From positions 12,352,959 to 12,416,958 of the forward strand of contig JAVIAB010000024.1 in the NCBI GenBank assembly GCA_032433765.1: a DNA stretch of 64,000 bases, written 5' to 3'. Each line of letters starts with the position of its first letter. The first letter of the stretch is position 1. Source of the stretch: Megaustenia siamemsis (taxonomy: Eukaryota; Mollusca; Gastropoda; Stylommatophora; Ariophantidae). The notes under the pieces were generated by a model. It was given only the letters and a program-made list of their open reading frames with translations, was not told the DNA's origin and did no database searches. The position numbers were made by a program, and so were the translations under genes. This document shows, one piece after another, positions 12,256-23,514 of the stretch.

Positions 12256-12256
<1 letters not shown>
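11843..12256 (+). mobile_element. LINE-A 3' part
   Basis: Reads through a degraded GSE-WTIGQRARKLLEAVEIW, then MLRIPWTSKMSNENVLKEAN, SSFFGHVMRREQIKYIVTTG, ending LWRDMIIYASRLG and running directly into the (ATG)n array that follows. It lies between the two hairpin arms, so it probably inserted into the loop of that element. Confidence 0.8.

Positions 12257-12317
<61 letters not shown>
12257..12317. repeat. (ATG)n microsatellite, LINE-A tail
   Basis: Twenty ATG trinucleotides continue the LINE-A 3' end without a break, consistent with an expanded (GAT)n retrotransposon tail. The poly-Met and poly-Asp ORFs here are artefacts. Confidence 0.95.
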
Positions 12318-12408
12318 AGCACGCGGCCAACTCAGGTATCTAAAAACGATAGCTATCATTGCGATGTCTTTCATGGATGTATTTTTGGTAGCTGTGTTGG
12401 TCATGTGC

Positions 12409-12548
12409 TCTAGCGTTTGGTTCTCGTAAGAAGGCGATGTGCCAAGGAGTACGGTTCTATTCTTCTTCGGGCTATATATGGTCCCTTTTTTCTGTTGTTG
12501 ATTTTTTGTGATTTTATTCCGAGTGCTGTGAACATACCTCCTCCTCTT
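12409..12548 (+). repeat. Right arm of split hairpin element
   Basis: CTAGCGTTTGGTTCTCGT, GATGTGCC, then CCGAGTGCTGTGAACATACC parallels the right arm of the 62.5-kb palindrome and is the inverted partner of 11676-11830. Confidence 0.65.
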
Positions 12549-12550
12549 TG

Positions 12551-12800
12551 GGGGCCTCGGTAACCTAGTTGGGGAAACACCCGACTGGACAACCGACGTT
12601 CGGAAACTCGTGTTCGATTCCCGCTGGAAGCAGTGTGAATTTTACTCATGGTTGGAAAAAAAAAATATACCCCCACGGTCGACCCAGCCGTTGGCAGAAA
12701 TAGGTACCAGGGAATTTCTCTGGGAAGGTGAGGAATGCCGCCTCGCATCGTGAGTTTCGATGCTTCAAGCGACACTGTCCAGAAATCTCCGAACACTTCT
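12551..12800 (+). mobile_element. tRNA-derived SINE (SINE-2)
   Basis: GGCCTCGGTAACCTAGTTGG forms an A-box-like segment and GTGTTCGATTCCCGC a B box about 40 bases on, followed by a non-tRNA body. It is present once in the window, so the family assignment rests on the promoter boxes. Confidence 0.6.
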
Positions 12801-13700
12801 GAATAGGCGGTCTAGCACATTTGGATGAAAACTCGCGTGCTAAGACGTCGGTTCAAGTCTCGTACTTTACCTTTACATTCACCACTTTCTCTGAAATAAT
12901 TCGCTGATCTATCGCTTCGGAAGCCTCTATAATAATAATATTCATTTATTATTATTTGTCTCTTGCTGCCTTTTTACTCATTTTCTCATATTAATTATAC
13001 ACGTATGATTCACTGCTCATATAACGTCAGTTGTAGATCATGTTACTTACTGTTTTTACTTCAGTAACCCATGTTTGTGCCTAAGGATAAACAATGATTT
13101 TTCTGAATTTTTTGTTGTCTATTTACCTTTATGGACACTCTGTTTGATCTACAAATGGTCTGGTATAAAAAGAACCCATTGCATGTCTCAAACAGATCAC
13201 AAGATCATATAATCGCTTATGAAGTAACAATATCTAAAGACCCAACATATTAATTAAAGGCATGCTGTTTAAGGTAAAAATAACGTGAAAATGGGACGGA
13301 AATGCTTTTAGATTTACAGGCCGTCATAAAGAAATGAAATAGATAAAGCAGACAGAGAGTGATGAGATGATAAAGCCAGACATATGAAAAGGAGGACTGA
13401 AAGTGATGAGATGATAAAGCCAGAGAGAAAGTGATGATATGATAAAGCCAGACATAAGGAAAAGCGGACAGAAAAAGCTATACAATCAGAAAAAGGAGAA
13501 GATTCATCTTTTTTCCATCTCAGACAGCACTACTTCGTCGTGAAGTTTATATAAATGTGTGAGAACTTCATAAAGAACACCCAGTTGACCGCCAAGGTTA
13601 CATAAATGTGTGAGAACGTCATCAAGAATACCCAGTTGACCGCCAAGGTTACATGAATAATGATAATGATGAACCATATACCCTCAGTCGAAGACTAGGG
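12801..13700. other. Mostly unassigned; minor tandem repeats
   Basis: 12806-12880 contains a second tRNA-like phrase with a B box (GGTTCAAGTCTC). 13350-13460 has four imperfect copies of GATGATAAAGCCAGA. 13551-13652 is a 51-bp tandem pair containing ACCCAGTTGACCGCCAAGGT. I see no gene. Confidence 0.5.
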
Positions 13701-14049
13701 TGGCTTGGTCATTATAGGAGTATTCAACAAAAATTGCATTCTAAAACAGTTATTGTATGGCGAACATAAGAACGGAAAGACACCGAAGCTGAGACATAAG
13801 GATGTTAACAGGAATTCCTTGAGCAAATTCTCTACCAGCGAAAGAAACTGGGAAAGTCTAGCTGCAAATAAAAGCACACGGAGAACAAACATAAAACAAA
13901 AGGGCACAGCAACATTTAAGGAAGCGTTCGTGTCAAATTCAGAAGATAAAAGTCGCAGGGGAAATGAAAGAAGGCCAAGCACCACAGACGTATGTTGTTA
14001 ATTTTGTGGTCGGATCTGTCTATCCAATATTGGCAGATGCAGCCACGAA

Positions 14050-14370
14050 ATTCGCTGCTCTTTGGTTCTTTGGTTATGGAAGATCCTGGTATCACTGCAA
14101 ACGAATTAAAATCCATAATTGCTCAACCGCCAGCGGAATCATCCGAATTACTAACTCATCTCCTAAACAAAGAAAGATAGCTGTAGTCCCCGTCATAGCA
14201 GTCTCAGCACACGACAAAAGACATAAGGCGAAACCGCACAGAAAGTGAACACACCCAACTGTTCCCTGTCATACGATATCATCATTCATCGTAAACAATG
14301 GGAATATCGAAACATGATCAAAACGGATGAGACACACAGCTCACGCTGTGAGCATTATCTGCTCTGTTAT
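14050..14370 (+). repeat. Rep-1 copy
   Basis: A good match to the 56.7-kb copy, from TGGTATCACTGCAAACGAAT through GAGACACACAGCTCACGCTG. It lies 125 bp from an inverted Rep-1 fragment, giving a potential hairpin. Confidence 0.8.
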
Positions 14371-14494
14371 AAAGCATCCAGCAAAAGACACTATAATAAT
14401 ATATTTACCAAATTTGTGACTTATCATGCGTGCTTACTGTCTACCATCTGTCAAGACGCTAAAGCCGCACTTATCTACAATAACACAAAATGTC

Positions 14495-14640
14495 TTTTGG
14501 CGTGTGCCGAGACTGCTATGATGGGGACTACATTACCTTTCTTTGTTTGGGAAATGAGTTATTAATTCGGATGATTCCGCTGGCACGGGCGGTTGAGCAA
14601 TTATGGATTTTAATTCGTTTGCAGTGATACAGGGGCCGTC
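14495..14640 (-). repeat. Rep-1 fragment, inverted
   Basis: The reverse complement of the first half of Rep-1 (GGCACGGGCGGTTGAGCAAT, AATTCGTTTGCAGTGATACA). Confidence 0.8.
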
Positions 14641-14689
14641 AAGTGACTGTAATTTTCTCATCTCATTTTCTATAATTAATCAAAATCTT

Positions 14690-14920
14690 AGGGAATATGG
14701 TGTTAGTGACAATAATGTTTACGGACCTTCGACACATAATTTGTGAGGTTATTTGGTCGGTATTACGCCCATGCCGCTTTACTTTCCCACACAAAAAAAC
14801 AAAAAACATTAATCATACCCATTTAAGGCTGGGTGAAATCGGAGGCCGTCGATCAGGATCAAACCCGACCACTTGTCCTTATTAGGCTAGTTCACTAAGC
14901 ACTGATCTCTCGAGACTCCC
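14690..14920 (-). mobile_element. SINE-1 copy, diverged
   Basis: Has the body blocks GGTGTTAGTGACAATAAT, GGTCGGTATTACGCCCATGC and a degraded tRNA head (B box reads GGGTTTGATCCTG on the minus strand). It contains an A-rich expansion near 14795. Confidence 0.8.
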
Positions 14921-15114
14921 AAAAAGTGTGTGTGTCTTATCAAATGTGCAAGCCATGATCATGAGAAAATACTATAATATATAATATCTGGAAATTATAT
15001 AATATATGGTATTTCAAATGCTAACGTTAAATCACGAAGAAGCATTCATTTCAAATAAACAGGTTGATGACCTCAAAGGAGAACTTGAGAAGATTGATCC
15101 CATAAGCATGAACA

Positions 15115-15585
15115 ATCATCATCATCAAGTAACGGGCCTGCTGGCGTAGGTGATCATGTCTCTCCACAACATTCGATCTCGGCAGCTATTTATCATTTCT
15201 GTTGTTGACCTTCTGCCAAGCCAGTCTCTTAAGCAGTCTGTTATTTTTTCTCTTTGCTTCCCTCTATTTCTTCGTCCCTCAATTTTTCCAGTTGTTACAA
15301 TATATTCCAGTTGTTCTCTTCTCATTACATGGCCAAAAAATGATGATTGTTTCTTCCTAATATTGGAAATTAGCTCTCTTTTTGCTTTGATCTCTCTCAG
15401 AACCTCTTCATTACTTTTCTTAGCTGTCCATGGTATTCTCAACATTCTTCTGTAAAACCACATTTCTACAGACTCCAGTGATTTTCTTGTCTGTTGTCCT
15501 ATTGTCCATGATTCGCATCCGTATGTTAAGACTGGCTCTACGTAACATTTAAGAACTCATTTCTTGTTTCTTAACAATAGCAGAA
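15115..15585 (-). mobile_element. LINE-A 3' part
   Basis: A well-preserved frame on the minus strand: MWFYRRMLRIPWTAKKSNEE, RELISNIRKKQSSFFGHVMR, EQLEYIVTTGKIEGRRNRGK, DCLRDWLGRRSTTEM, LWRDMITYASRPV. (CAT)n at 15117-15127 is the tail. It extends upstream to a thumb-like segment near 15560 with the frame disturbed. Confidence 0.85.
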
Positions 15586-16082
15586 TGGTATGCGGCTGCT
15601 GCGGAGGCCATCATTGTCGTCTAGTCGATTCAGACTACAAGACTGCTAGTACGTTGCTCCAATGTTTTCAATGATTCTTTCTGGTCTGGATTTACGTTTG
15701 CCGAGATAGTGTTGCGCCGGTCGCATTCATCTGACTACAAAGTCAGCATGGCTGTGGTTTCGGGGCACAGATAGTGCTACCGCGAATACATTTTGGTTAA
15801 AGTGGAAAGGTACAAGGCCCGAGCTTTGCCTGGTACGGGATACGTGATCTATGTTCGACAGCAAATTCGCCGGATTACGGTGGGATCGTGTGATGCACCG
15901 AAGTGGAGGCCTGACTTCACTTATTATGTCAGAGATGTTCACTAATCATGAAGTGCACACGGATTCGGCGCTGTCGCATGAAGATCGTACTGGCAGCGAC
16001 GACCGTTAAAGATACCCGGACATGTGCATTATGAGCTGGGAGTCTTTTTTTTTTTAAACACAAAATGTTCATTAGAAAAGAC
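15586..16082. other. Possible single-copy sequence
   Basis: Higher in GC than its surroundings and matching no other stretch of the window. I see no ORF above about 70 codons with recognisable features. Confidence 0.4.
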
Positions 16083-16391
16083 TTAACTATTCCCTGACGT
16101 TTCGCCGCACTGTGCGCCATGCCGATTTCGGCCTCGTACTTGCTGCGAAGTGTGTCACGCTCAATTTGATTGTTGTAAACTGTCATCAACATATATTCTT
16201 TATTTATGTCTTGTATCATCTTGGTATTGGTGAAATTTAATTCCTTGTTTAATTATCTAAAAACTGATATAAAATATGTTATATGTTAGATAAATATAAA
16301 TATGTAGATTGATTCTAAAAACCATGAGCAATTTTGTCTCTGAAATTTCTTCCGTTGCGTCGATAAAAAGCTTCTGCATGGAAAGAGTTAA
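16083..16391. mobile_element. TTAA-flanked MITE, copy 2
   Basis: Starts TTAACTATTCCCTGACGTTT and ends CTTCTGCATGGAAAGAGTTAA without its first base. It contains a short extra segment (GCCATGCCGATTTCGG) also present in copy 3 but absent from copy 1. Confidence 0.75.
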
Positions 16392-16616
16392 CGACAACGA
16401 TGAACACTTTGTTAGATAATGTGACGGGAGCGGAACAGATATGGGAACGCCCCGTCTTTCAGTGACGTCATTCCATTTTAAAGTCTAAAGTCTAGAATGA
16501 TAAACCGATCAATAAATGAAGACAGTGAATTTGATCTGACACTCACATTCTCTAAATTAGGGCCAAAAGCAGCGATTATTTCCCTTGCGGTATCTTGTTA
16601 TAAAACTACATGACAG

Positions 16617-16830
16617 AGAACAGTTGGCTGTGTTCACTTTCTGTGCGGTGTCGCCTTATATCTTTTGGCGTGTGCTGAGACTGCTATGATGGGGGCTACA
16701 GCTACCTTTCTTTGTTTGGGAGATGAGATAGTAATTCGGATGATTCCACTAGCACGGGTGGTTGAGCAATTTTGGATTTTAATTCGTTTGCGTCGATACA
16801 GGGGCCTTCCATAACCAAAGAACCAAAGAA
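16617..16830 (-). repeat. Rep-1 copy
   Basis: The reverse complement of the Rep-1 core, starting GAGAACAGTTGGCTGTGTTC and including ATCTTTTGGCGTGTGCTGAG and GGTGGTTGAGCAATTTTGG. Confidence 0.8.
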
Positions 16831-16997
16831 GGGCAAATCCAGGGTGACAACAAAGATGTCCAATTGCAGACTTTAAACAAAATATCTGTGTATGACGATT
16901 AGTAAGTACAGCGCTTATACTCTTGTTTAATTCACAAATTATTACAGATTTGGTTTATTACACACGTGCACCCGAAACGGATTCAAATGATGGTCTC

Positions 16998-17137
16998 ATC
17001 ATCATCATCATCATCATCATCAAGTATCGGGCCTGCTGGCGTAGGTGATCATGTCTCTCCACAACTTTCAATCTCGACAGTTATTTATAATTTCTGTTGT
17101 TGACCTTCTGCCAAGTCATTCTCTTAAATCGTCTGGT
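16998..17137 (-). mobile_element. LINE-A 3' fragment with (CAT)n
   Basis: (CAT)n at 16998-17021 leads into GCCTGCTGGCGTAGGTGATC and the last 40 or so codons of LINE-A. It is cut at 17137 where Rep-2 begins. Confidence 0.8.
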
Positions 17138-17138
17138 G

Positions 17139-17377
17139 TTGTGGCGATTCATGATTGTACAAAAAAATAACGACGGTTGTTTTCTGTTGCCTTCCGTCGG
17201 TTTGTTTACGGTTGGCTCCGCTTGCCTTTGACTAAAAAGTCTCACCCACAAGGCAGTGGGGTTGTTTTACTTCAGGGTACCCTCCCTTAGCCTTTTACCT
17301 GCAAAGCAGCAGGGCAGCCGTAGGTTGTACTGTTTACTGCATACAGTAGCAGGTAAAATTACATGACCTGACAATGA
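17139..17377. repeat. Rep-2 interspersed repeat, empty-site copy
   Basis: Starts GTTGTGGCGATTCATGATTG and ends AGGTAAAATTACATGACCTG. A second copy at 49388-49892 is nearly the same but carries a SINE-1 insertion. SINE-sized, no ORF. Confidence 0.75.
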
Positions 17378-17382
17378 AGGTC

Positions 17383-17962
17383 TTCTTCTTCTACCTTTTT
17401 AGCTCCCAGTGGAGCATAGGTCTTCAACAAACACTTTCCAAGTCATTCTGTTTCTTGCCATTCTTTTAAGATCATTCCATGTCTTCTCCATCATCTTCAT
17501 CTCTGCTTCTATCTGTCTTCTCCAAGAATTCCTTGGTCTTCCTTTTTGTCTTTTCCCCTGGTGATTCCAAAAAAAGGGCATGTTGTGCAATACTGTCAGT
17601 AGGCTTCCGTAGTGTGTGTCCTATTCAGCGCCATCGACTGCGCTGTATCTCTTTATCCACTGATGTTTGACTGGTACATTTCCATAATTCTATGTTAGTG
17701 ATTTTGTCCTGCCATTTCCATCCTTTTATTCTGCATAAGCATCCATTAATGAAAGTCTGTATCTTCGTGATTGTCAATTTATGTTTTTTTCCATGTTTCA
17801 CAGCCACATAATAGGACCGAATTAACATTTGAGTTGAAAATTTTTATTTTTGTATTTAACATAATTTCTTTGGATTTCCATATGTTTCCCAGCGCAATGA
17901 AAGCTCCTCTTACTTTTGCTATCTTTATTTTGGTGTCATTTTCTGTTCTCCCTCTTGAGGTG
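17383..17962 (-). mobile_element. LINE-B 3' part
   Basis: Minus strand, from a CTTCTTCTTCTACC tail (AAG repeats on the coding strand) back through WRRQIEAEMKMMEKTWNDLK, GWKWQDKITN, VNSVLLCGCETW and KIKIAKVRGAFIALGNIWKS. It is truncated at GRTENDTK, with two or more frame breaks. Confidence 0.85.
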
Positions 17963-18318
17963 AATGAATGTCTAACATACATTAAAAACATACATTTTAT
18001 TAATATATTCAAATAATGTAAGAAATGTTTGGGACCTACTCAAATGTACTCATGTCTTATTCTAATCAAAGCAGTTTCTAAAAAATGGTACGTACGCTGT
18101 TGAAAAGGCTATGTATCTGAAATAAGAAGTGAGATTTTATTTTCAGAATAATAAATTTAAAAAAAAATGTTTTCACCAATAGACAGTGGAGCCACGAACT
18201 TGGTACGTTCAAGAGTTCTTAAGTTGAATTGAAGATCCTTCTCATGATCGGAGTGGAGTGATGATAATCTGTAATAACTCAATAAATCAGTAACTCGGAG
18301 ATAGGTTTCTTGTTCGCA
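17963..18318. other. Unassigned, A/T-rich
   Basis: Nothing recognisable apart from the start of a loose repeat (GATGATAATCTGTAATAACT and TCAGTAACTC) near 18255-18310. Confidence 0.5.
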
Positions 18319-18596
18319 GTCATTTCTGTTGTTGACAAGCCATTCTCTTAAGCTGTCTTGTATCTTTTCTCTTTGCTTCCCTCTATCTCTTCGTACCTCA
18401 ATTTTCCCAGTTGTTTACAATATATTCCAGAGTTCTCTTCTGATTACATGGCCAAAAAATGATGATTGTTTCTTCATAATATTGGAAATTAGCTCTCTTT
18501 TTGTTTTGGCCTCCTTCAGAACGTTTCCATTACTCTTCTTATCTCTCCATGGTATTCTGAACATTCTTCTGTAAAACCACATTTCTACAGACTCCA
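18319..18596 (-). mobile_element. LINE-A internal fragment
   Basis: Minus strand: MWFYRRMFRIPWRDKKSNGN, ELISNIMKKQSSFFGHVIRR. It lacks the usual (GAT)n tail. It interrupts a loose repeat whose units (GTAATAACTCAATAA, CAGTAACTC, TTTCTTGTTCG) lie on both sides at 18240-18310 and 18610-18735. Confidence 0.75.
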
Positions 18597-18884
18597 CATT
18601 GCTCGTAGTACAGTATTGATAATCCACAAATAATTCAATAACTCAGTAACTCATAGATATTTTTCTTGTTCGGAGTGAAGTGATGATAATCTGTAATTAC
18701 TCAATAACTCAGTAACTCAAAGATAACTTTCAAGGATTGAGCGGTGTTTCTAAGTGTGACCTTCGTGCGCGCAAATGTGAAAAAAGCATTATATAAATGT
18801 CTTCTGCTGTTTACTCATCATGTCTTGCGTTCTGCTTCTTTTTTCTTTTCTAAGACTTCTTTGATTTAAAGTTTGTACGTGTTT

Positions 18885-19117
18885 ATTCAAAGGACAAGGG
18901 GTAGGGTTCGATCCCAACCAACGGCTTCCGAGTTCACCCAGCCTTAAATGGATACCGGATTTTCTATCTGGGGAAGTGAGGCGGCACGGGCGTAATACCG
19001 ACCACATTACCCTAGAAATCATGTGCTGAATGTCTGTAAAACTGTAAAATTTATGGTCACTAACACCATATTCCCTATACGCCACTTGGCGTGACGGGGG
19101 TACTATACTTTACTTTT
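18885..19117 (+). mobile_element. SINE-1 copy, head-truncated
   Basis: Starts inside the tRNA-like head (AAGGACAAGGGGTAGGGTTC with B box) and runs to TGACGGGGGTACTATACTTT. Its A box is missing. Confidence 0.85.
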
Positions 19118-19129
19118 TACGTGTTTGTT

Positions 19130-19544
19130 CATAATATATATATATATATATATAGGCAGAAATAGCTAAACAAAAAACACAGAAGAAATAACAAAAATAA
19201 ATAGAACAAAAATAAAAAAACGGTATGGTTAAAGCTTCACTTAACATGTTAAAAACACAAACCAGAACTACGTTTCGGCGCTGTAGGCCTTGTGGAACAA
19301 ACATACAACACACGTACAAATATGAATTGACAATTAAAAAATAATAAAAATATATAATAATTTTCAATTAGGAGAAATGGAAAGAAACATAAGTAAACAA
19401 TTGTCCTTGTTTGCTTGGATGTAGCATGAACGGAAGTGAGCACGGGGTACGTGTGCGTACACAAAAGTGAAAATGTGCGCACACAGCACGCAGCAACAGA
19501 AGTTTCCAAAATCATGGCCGCGTGCATAGGCAAAGTGTAAGAAT
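19130..19544. other. (AT)n then unassigned sequence
   Basis: A short (AT)n tract at 19133-19153. The rest is A-rich and includes CTACGTTTCGGCGCTGTAGG, a phrase common in animal dispersed repeats. No gene seen. Confidence 0.4.
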
Positions 19545-22390
19545 CAGACTAGAGAGGAGGAAAGATAGAAGTGTCGTAGAGTGGAGTAATAGATAAAGTG
19601 GACAGACTAGAGAGGAGGAAAGATAGAGGTGTCGTAGAGTGGTGTAATAGATATAGTGGACAGACTAGAGAGGAGGAAAGATAGAGGTGTCGTAGAGTGG
19701 AGTAATAGATAAAGTGGACAGACTAGAGAGGAGGAAAGATAGAAGTGTCGTAGAGTGGTGTAATAGATATAGGGGACAGACTAGAGAGGAGGAAAGATAG
19801 AAGTGTCGTAGATGGAGTAATAGATAAAGTGGACAGACTAGAGAGGAGGAAAGATAGAGGTGTCGTAGAGTGGTGTAATAGATAAAGTGGACAGACTAGA
19901 GAGGAGGAAAGATAGAGGTGTCGTAGAGTGGTGTAATAGATATAGTGGACAGACTAGAGAGGAGGAAAGATAGAAGTGTCGTAGATGGAGTAATAGATAA
20001 AGTGGACAGACTAGAGAGGAGGAAAGATAGAGGTGTCGTAGAGTGGTGTAATAGATAAAGTGGACAGACTAGAGAGGAGGAAAGATAGAGGTGTTGAAGA
20101 GTGGAGTAATAGATAAAGTGGACAGACTAGAGAGGAGGAAAGATAGAAGTGTCGTAGAGTGGTGTAATAGATAAAGTGGACAGACTAGAGAGGAGGAAAG
20201 ATAGAGGTGTTGAAGAGTGGAGTAATAGATAAAGTGGACATACTAGAGAGGAGGAAAGATAGAAGTGTCGTAGAGTGGAGTAATAGATAAAGTGGACAGA
20301 CTAGAGAGGAGGAAAGATAGAAGTGTCGTAGAGTGGAGTAATAGATATAGTGGACAGACTAGAGAGGAGGAAAGACAGAGGTGTCGTAGAGTGGTGTAAT
20401 AGATATAGGGGACAGACTAGAGAGGAGGAAAGATAGAAGTGTCGTAGAGTGGTGTAATAGATATAGGGGACAGACAAGAGATGAGGAAAGATAGAAGTGT
20501 CGTAGAGTGGGGTAATAGATATAGGGGACAGACTAGAGAAGAGGAAAGATAGAGGTGTCGTAGAGTGGTGTAATAGATATATGGGACAGACAAGAGATGA
20601 GGAAAGATAGAGGTGTCGTAGAGTGGGTAATAGATATAGGGGACAGACTAGAGAAGAGGAAAGATGGAGGTGTCGTAGAGTGGAGTAATAGATATAGGGG
20701 ACAGACAAGAGATGAGGAAAGATAGAGGTGTCGTAAAGTTGAGTATCAGATATAGGGGACAGACTAGATGGGAGGACAGATAGAAGTGTCGTAGAGTGGA
20801 GTAATAGATATAGGGGACAGACAAGAGAGGGAAAGATAGAGGTGTCGTAGAGTGGTGTAATAGATATAGTGGACATACTAGAGAGGAGGAAAGATAGAGG
20901 TGTCGTAGAGTGGTGTAATAGATATAGGGGACTGACTAGAGAGGAGGAAAGATAGAGGTGCCGTAGAGTGGTGTAATAGATATAGGGGACAGACTAAAGA
21001 GGAGGAAAGATAGAGGTGTTGTAGAGTGGTGTAATAGATATAGGGGACAGACTAGAGAGGAGGAAAGATAGAGGTGTTGTAGAGTGGTGTAATAGATATA
21101 GGGGACAGACTAGAGAGGAGGAAAGATAGAGGTGTCGTAGAGTGGTGTAATAGATATAGGGGACAGACTAGAGAGGAGGAAAGATAGAGGTGTTGTAGAG
21201 TGGTGTAATAGATATAGGGGACAGAGTAGAGAGGAGGAAAGATAGATGTGGTGTAGAGTGGGGTAATAGATATAGGGGACAGACAAGAGATGAGGAAAGA
21301 TACAGGTGTCGTAGAGTGGTGTAATAGATATAGGGGACAGACTAGAGAGGAGGAAAGATAGAGGTGTTGTAGAGTGGAGTAATAGATATAGGGGACTGGC
21401 TAGAGAGGAGGAAAGATAGAGGTGTTGTAGAGTGGAGTAATAGATATAGGGGACAGACTAGAGAGGAGGAAAGATAGAGGTGTTGTAGAGTGGAGTAATA
21501 GATATAGGGGACAGACTAGAGAGGAGGAAAGATAGAGGTGTTGAAGAGTGGAGTAATAGATATAGTGGACAGACTAGAGAGGAGGAAAGATAGAGGTGTT
21601 GTAGAGTGGAGTAATAGATATAGGGGACAGACTAGAGAGGAGGAAAGATAGAGGTGTTGTAGAGTGGAGTAATAGATATAGGGGACAGACTAGAGAGGAG
21701 GAAAGATAGAGGTGTTGAAGAGTGGAGTAATAGATATAGGGGACAGACTAGAGAGGAGGAAAGATAGAGGTATTGTAGAGTGGAGTAATGGATATAGGGG
21801 ACAGACTAGAGAGGATGAAAGATAGAGGTGTCGTAGAGTGGAGTAATAGATATAGTGGACAGACTAGAGAGGAGGACAGATAGAGGTGTCGTAGAGTGGA
21901 GTAATAGATATAGTGGACAGACTAGAGAGGAGGAAAGATAGAGGTGTCGTAGAGTGGAGTAATAGATAGAGTGGACAGACTAGAGAGGAGGAAAGATAGA
22001 GGTGTCGTAGAGTGGTGTAATAGATATAGTGGACAGACTAGAGAGGAGGACAGATAGAGGTGTCGTAGAGTAGAGTAATAGATATAGTGGACAGACTAGA
22101 GAGGAGGACAGATAGAGGTGTCGTAGAGTGGAGTAATAGATATAGTGGACAGACTAGAGAGGAGGACAGATAGAGGTGTCGTAGAGTGGAGTAATAGATA
22201 TAGTGGACAGACTAGAGAGGAGGACAGATAGAAGTGTCGTAGAGTGGAGTAATAGATATAGTGGACAGACTAGAGAGGAGGAAAGATAGAAGTGTCGTAG
22301 AGTGGAGTAATAGATATAGGGGACAGACTAGAGAGGAGGAAAGATAGAAGTGTCGTATAGTGGGGTAAAGATATATAGTGGACAGACTAA
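19545..22390. repeat. 58-bp minisatellite, about 49 copies
   Basis: Unit AGACTAGAGAGGAGGAAAGA followed by TAGAGGTGTCGTAGAGTGG and a GTAATAGATATAG block, period 58 bases. Diagnostic variants (GTGGAC versus GGGGAC; GTCGTAG versus GTTGTAG versus GTTGAAG; GAAAG versus GACAG) fall in runs. The 191-codon minus ORF is an artefact. Confidence 0.97.
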
Positions 22391-22969
22391 AGTGATGAAG
22401 TGTGGACTAGTAGAGGAGAGATGTGGACAGCATAGCATGTGTAGATAATAATGCGCTCAAACATGAGCAACAGGGAATATGTAATAGAGACACTGCGGGA
22501 TTTGCTGAGGAGGCGATCTGAGCACCTATGGACATGCTCGGAGTGCAATGATGATGACCCGCAAATAACTCAATAACTCAATGTAATAGAGAATGGACAG
22601 CCACATGGAAACTATACCGTTTTTTTAAAAATACATATTTGTTTATTTTCTCCTCACAATTAGCTTCACTGCAACTTCGCATGTTGCTATATTTATGTGC
22701 ATTTCTTTGCCTTGACTTAAACAAAACACAAACAGTCAACAAACAACATAAAACAAACAGATCAAGCATGCTTATTTGAAATAGGTTAATTACGAAATGC
22801 TAGCAATAACAGGGAATACGGCAGCAGAAGATGTGAATCAAAATGAATATAACAGAGGACTACAGGAGCTCAATCAAAGAGCGTATAGAAGAAATCAACA
22901 TGAGGTAAAATAAGAGCATATACAAGAAAAGTGCAAATGATGAATTAAATAAGCATATACATGAAAACG
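22391..22969. other. No recognised feature
   Basis: A-rich single-copy-looking sequence. The 63-codon minus ORF at 22578-22769 shows no known domain. Confidence 0.5.
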
Positions 22970-23405
22970 TCTTCTTCTTCTACCGTTCAGCTCCCTGTGG
23001 AGCATAGATCTTCAATAAACACTTTCCAAGTCGTTCTGTTTTTCGTCATTCTTTAAAGATTATTCAATGCCTTCCCCATCATCTTCATCCCTGCTTCTAT
23101 CTGTCTTTTCCAAGTATTCTTTGGTCTTCTTCTTTGTCATTTCCCCTGCGGATTCCAAAAAGGGTCTGTTATGTAATACTCTCAGTTGGCTTCCGTAGTG
23201 TATGTCCTATCCAGCGCCATCGTCTTCGTTGTATTTTTTCATCCACTGGTGTTTGACTGGTACATTTCCATAATTCTATGTTAGTGATTTTGTCCTGCCA
23301 TTTCCATCCTTTTATTCTGCGTAAGCGTCCATTAATGAAAGTCTGTATCTTCATGATAGTCAATTGTGTTGATCTCCATGTTTCACAGCCATATAATAGG
23401 ACTGA
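22970..23405 (-). mobile_element. LINE-B 3' part
   Basis: Minus strand: [71 protein letters not shown], then a frame break and the end block. The left end is the CTTCTTCTTCTACC tail. Confidence 0.85.
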
Positions 23406-23514
23406 CAAGAAAACTACCAGAAGATAAATCCAAACGAATATAAAAGAAAACGTAATATCCGCTCATCGCTGAAAGATACAAAAGGCAAGAGAGAATAGTA
23501 TTTTGGTGGTTACT

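Noticed and set aside
12217..12429. Poly-Met / poly-Asp ORFs
   Set aside because: They read the (ATG)n tail of a LINE-A copy.
20301..20876. 191-codon minus ORF (PLYDTSIF repeats)
   Set aside because: A product of the 58-bp array, which by chance lacks stops in one frame. No coding signal beyond the repeat.
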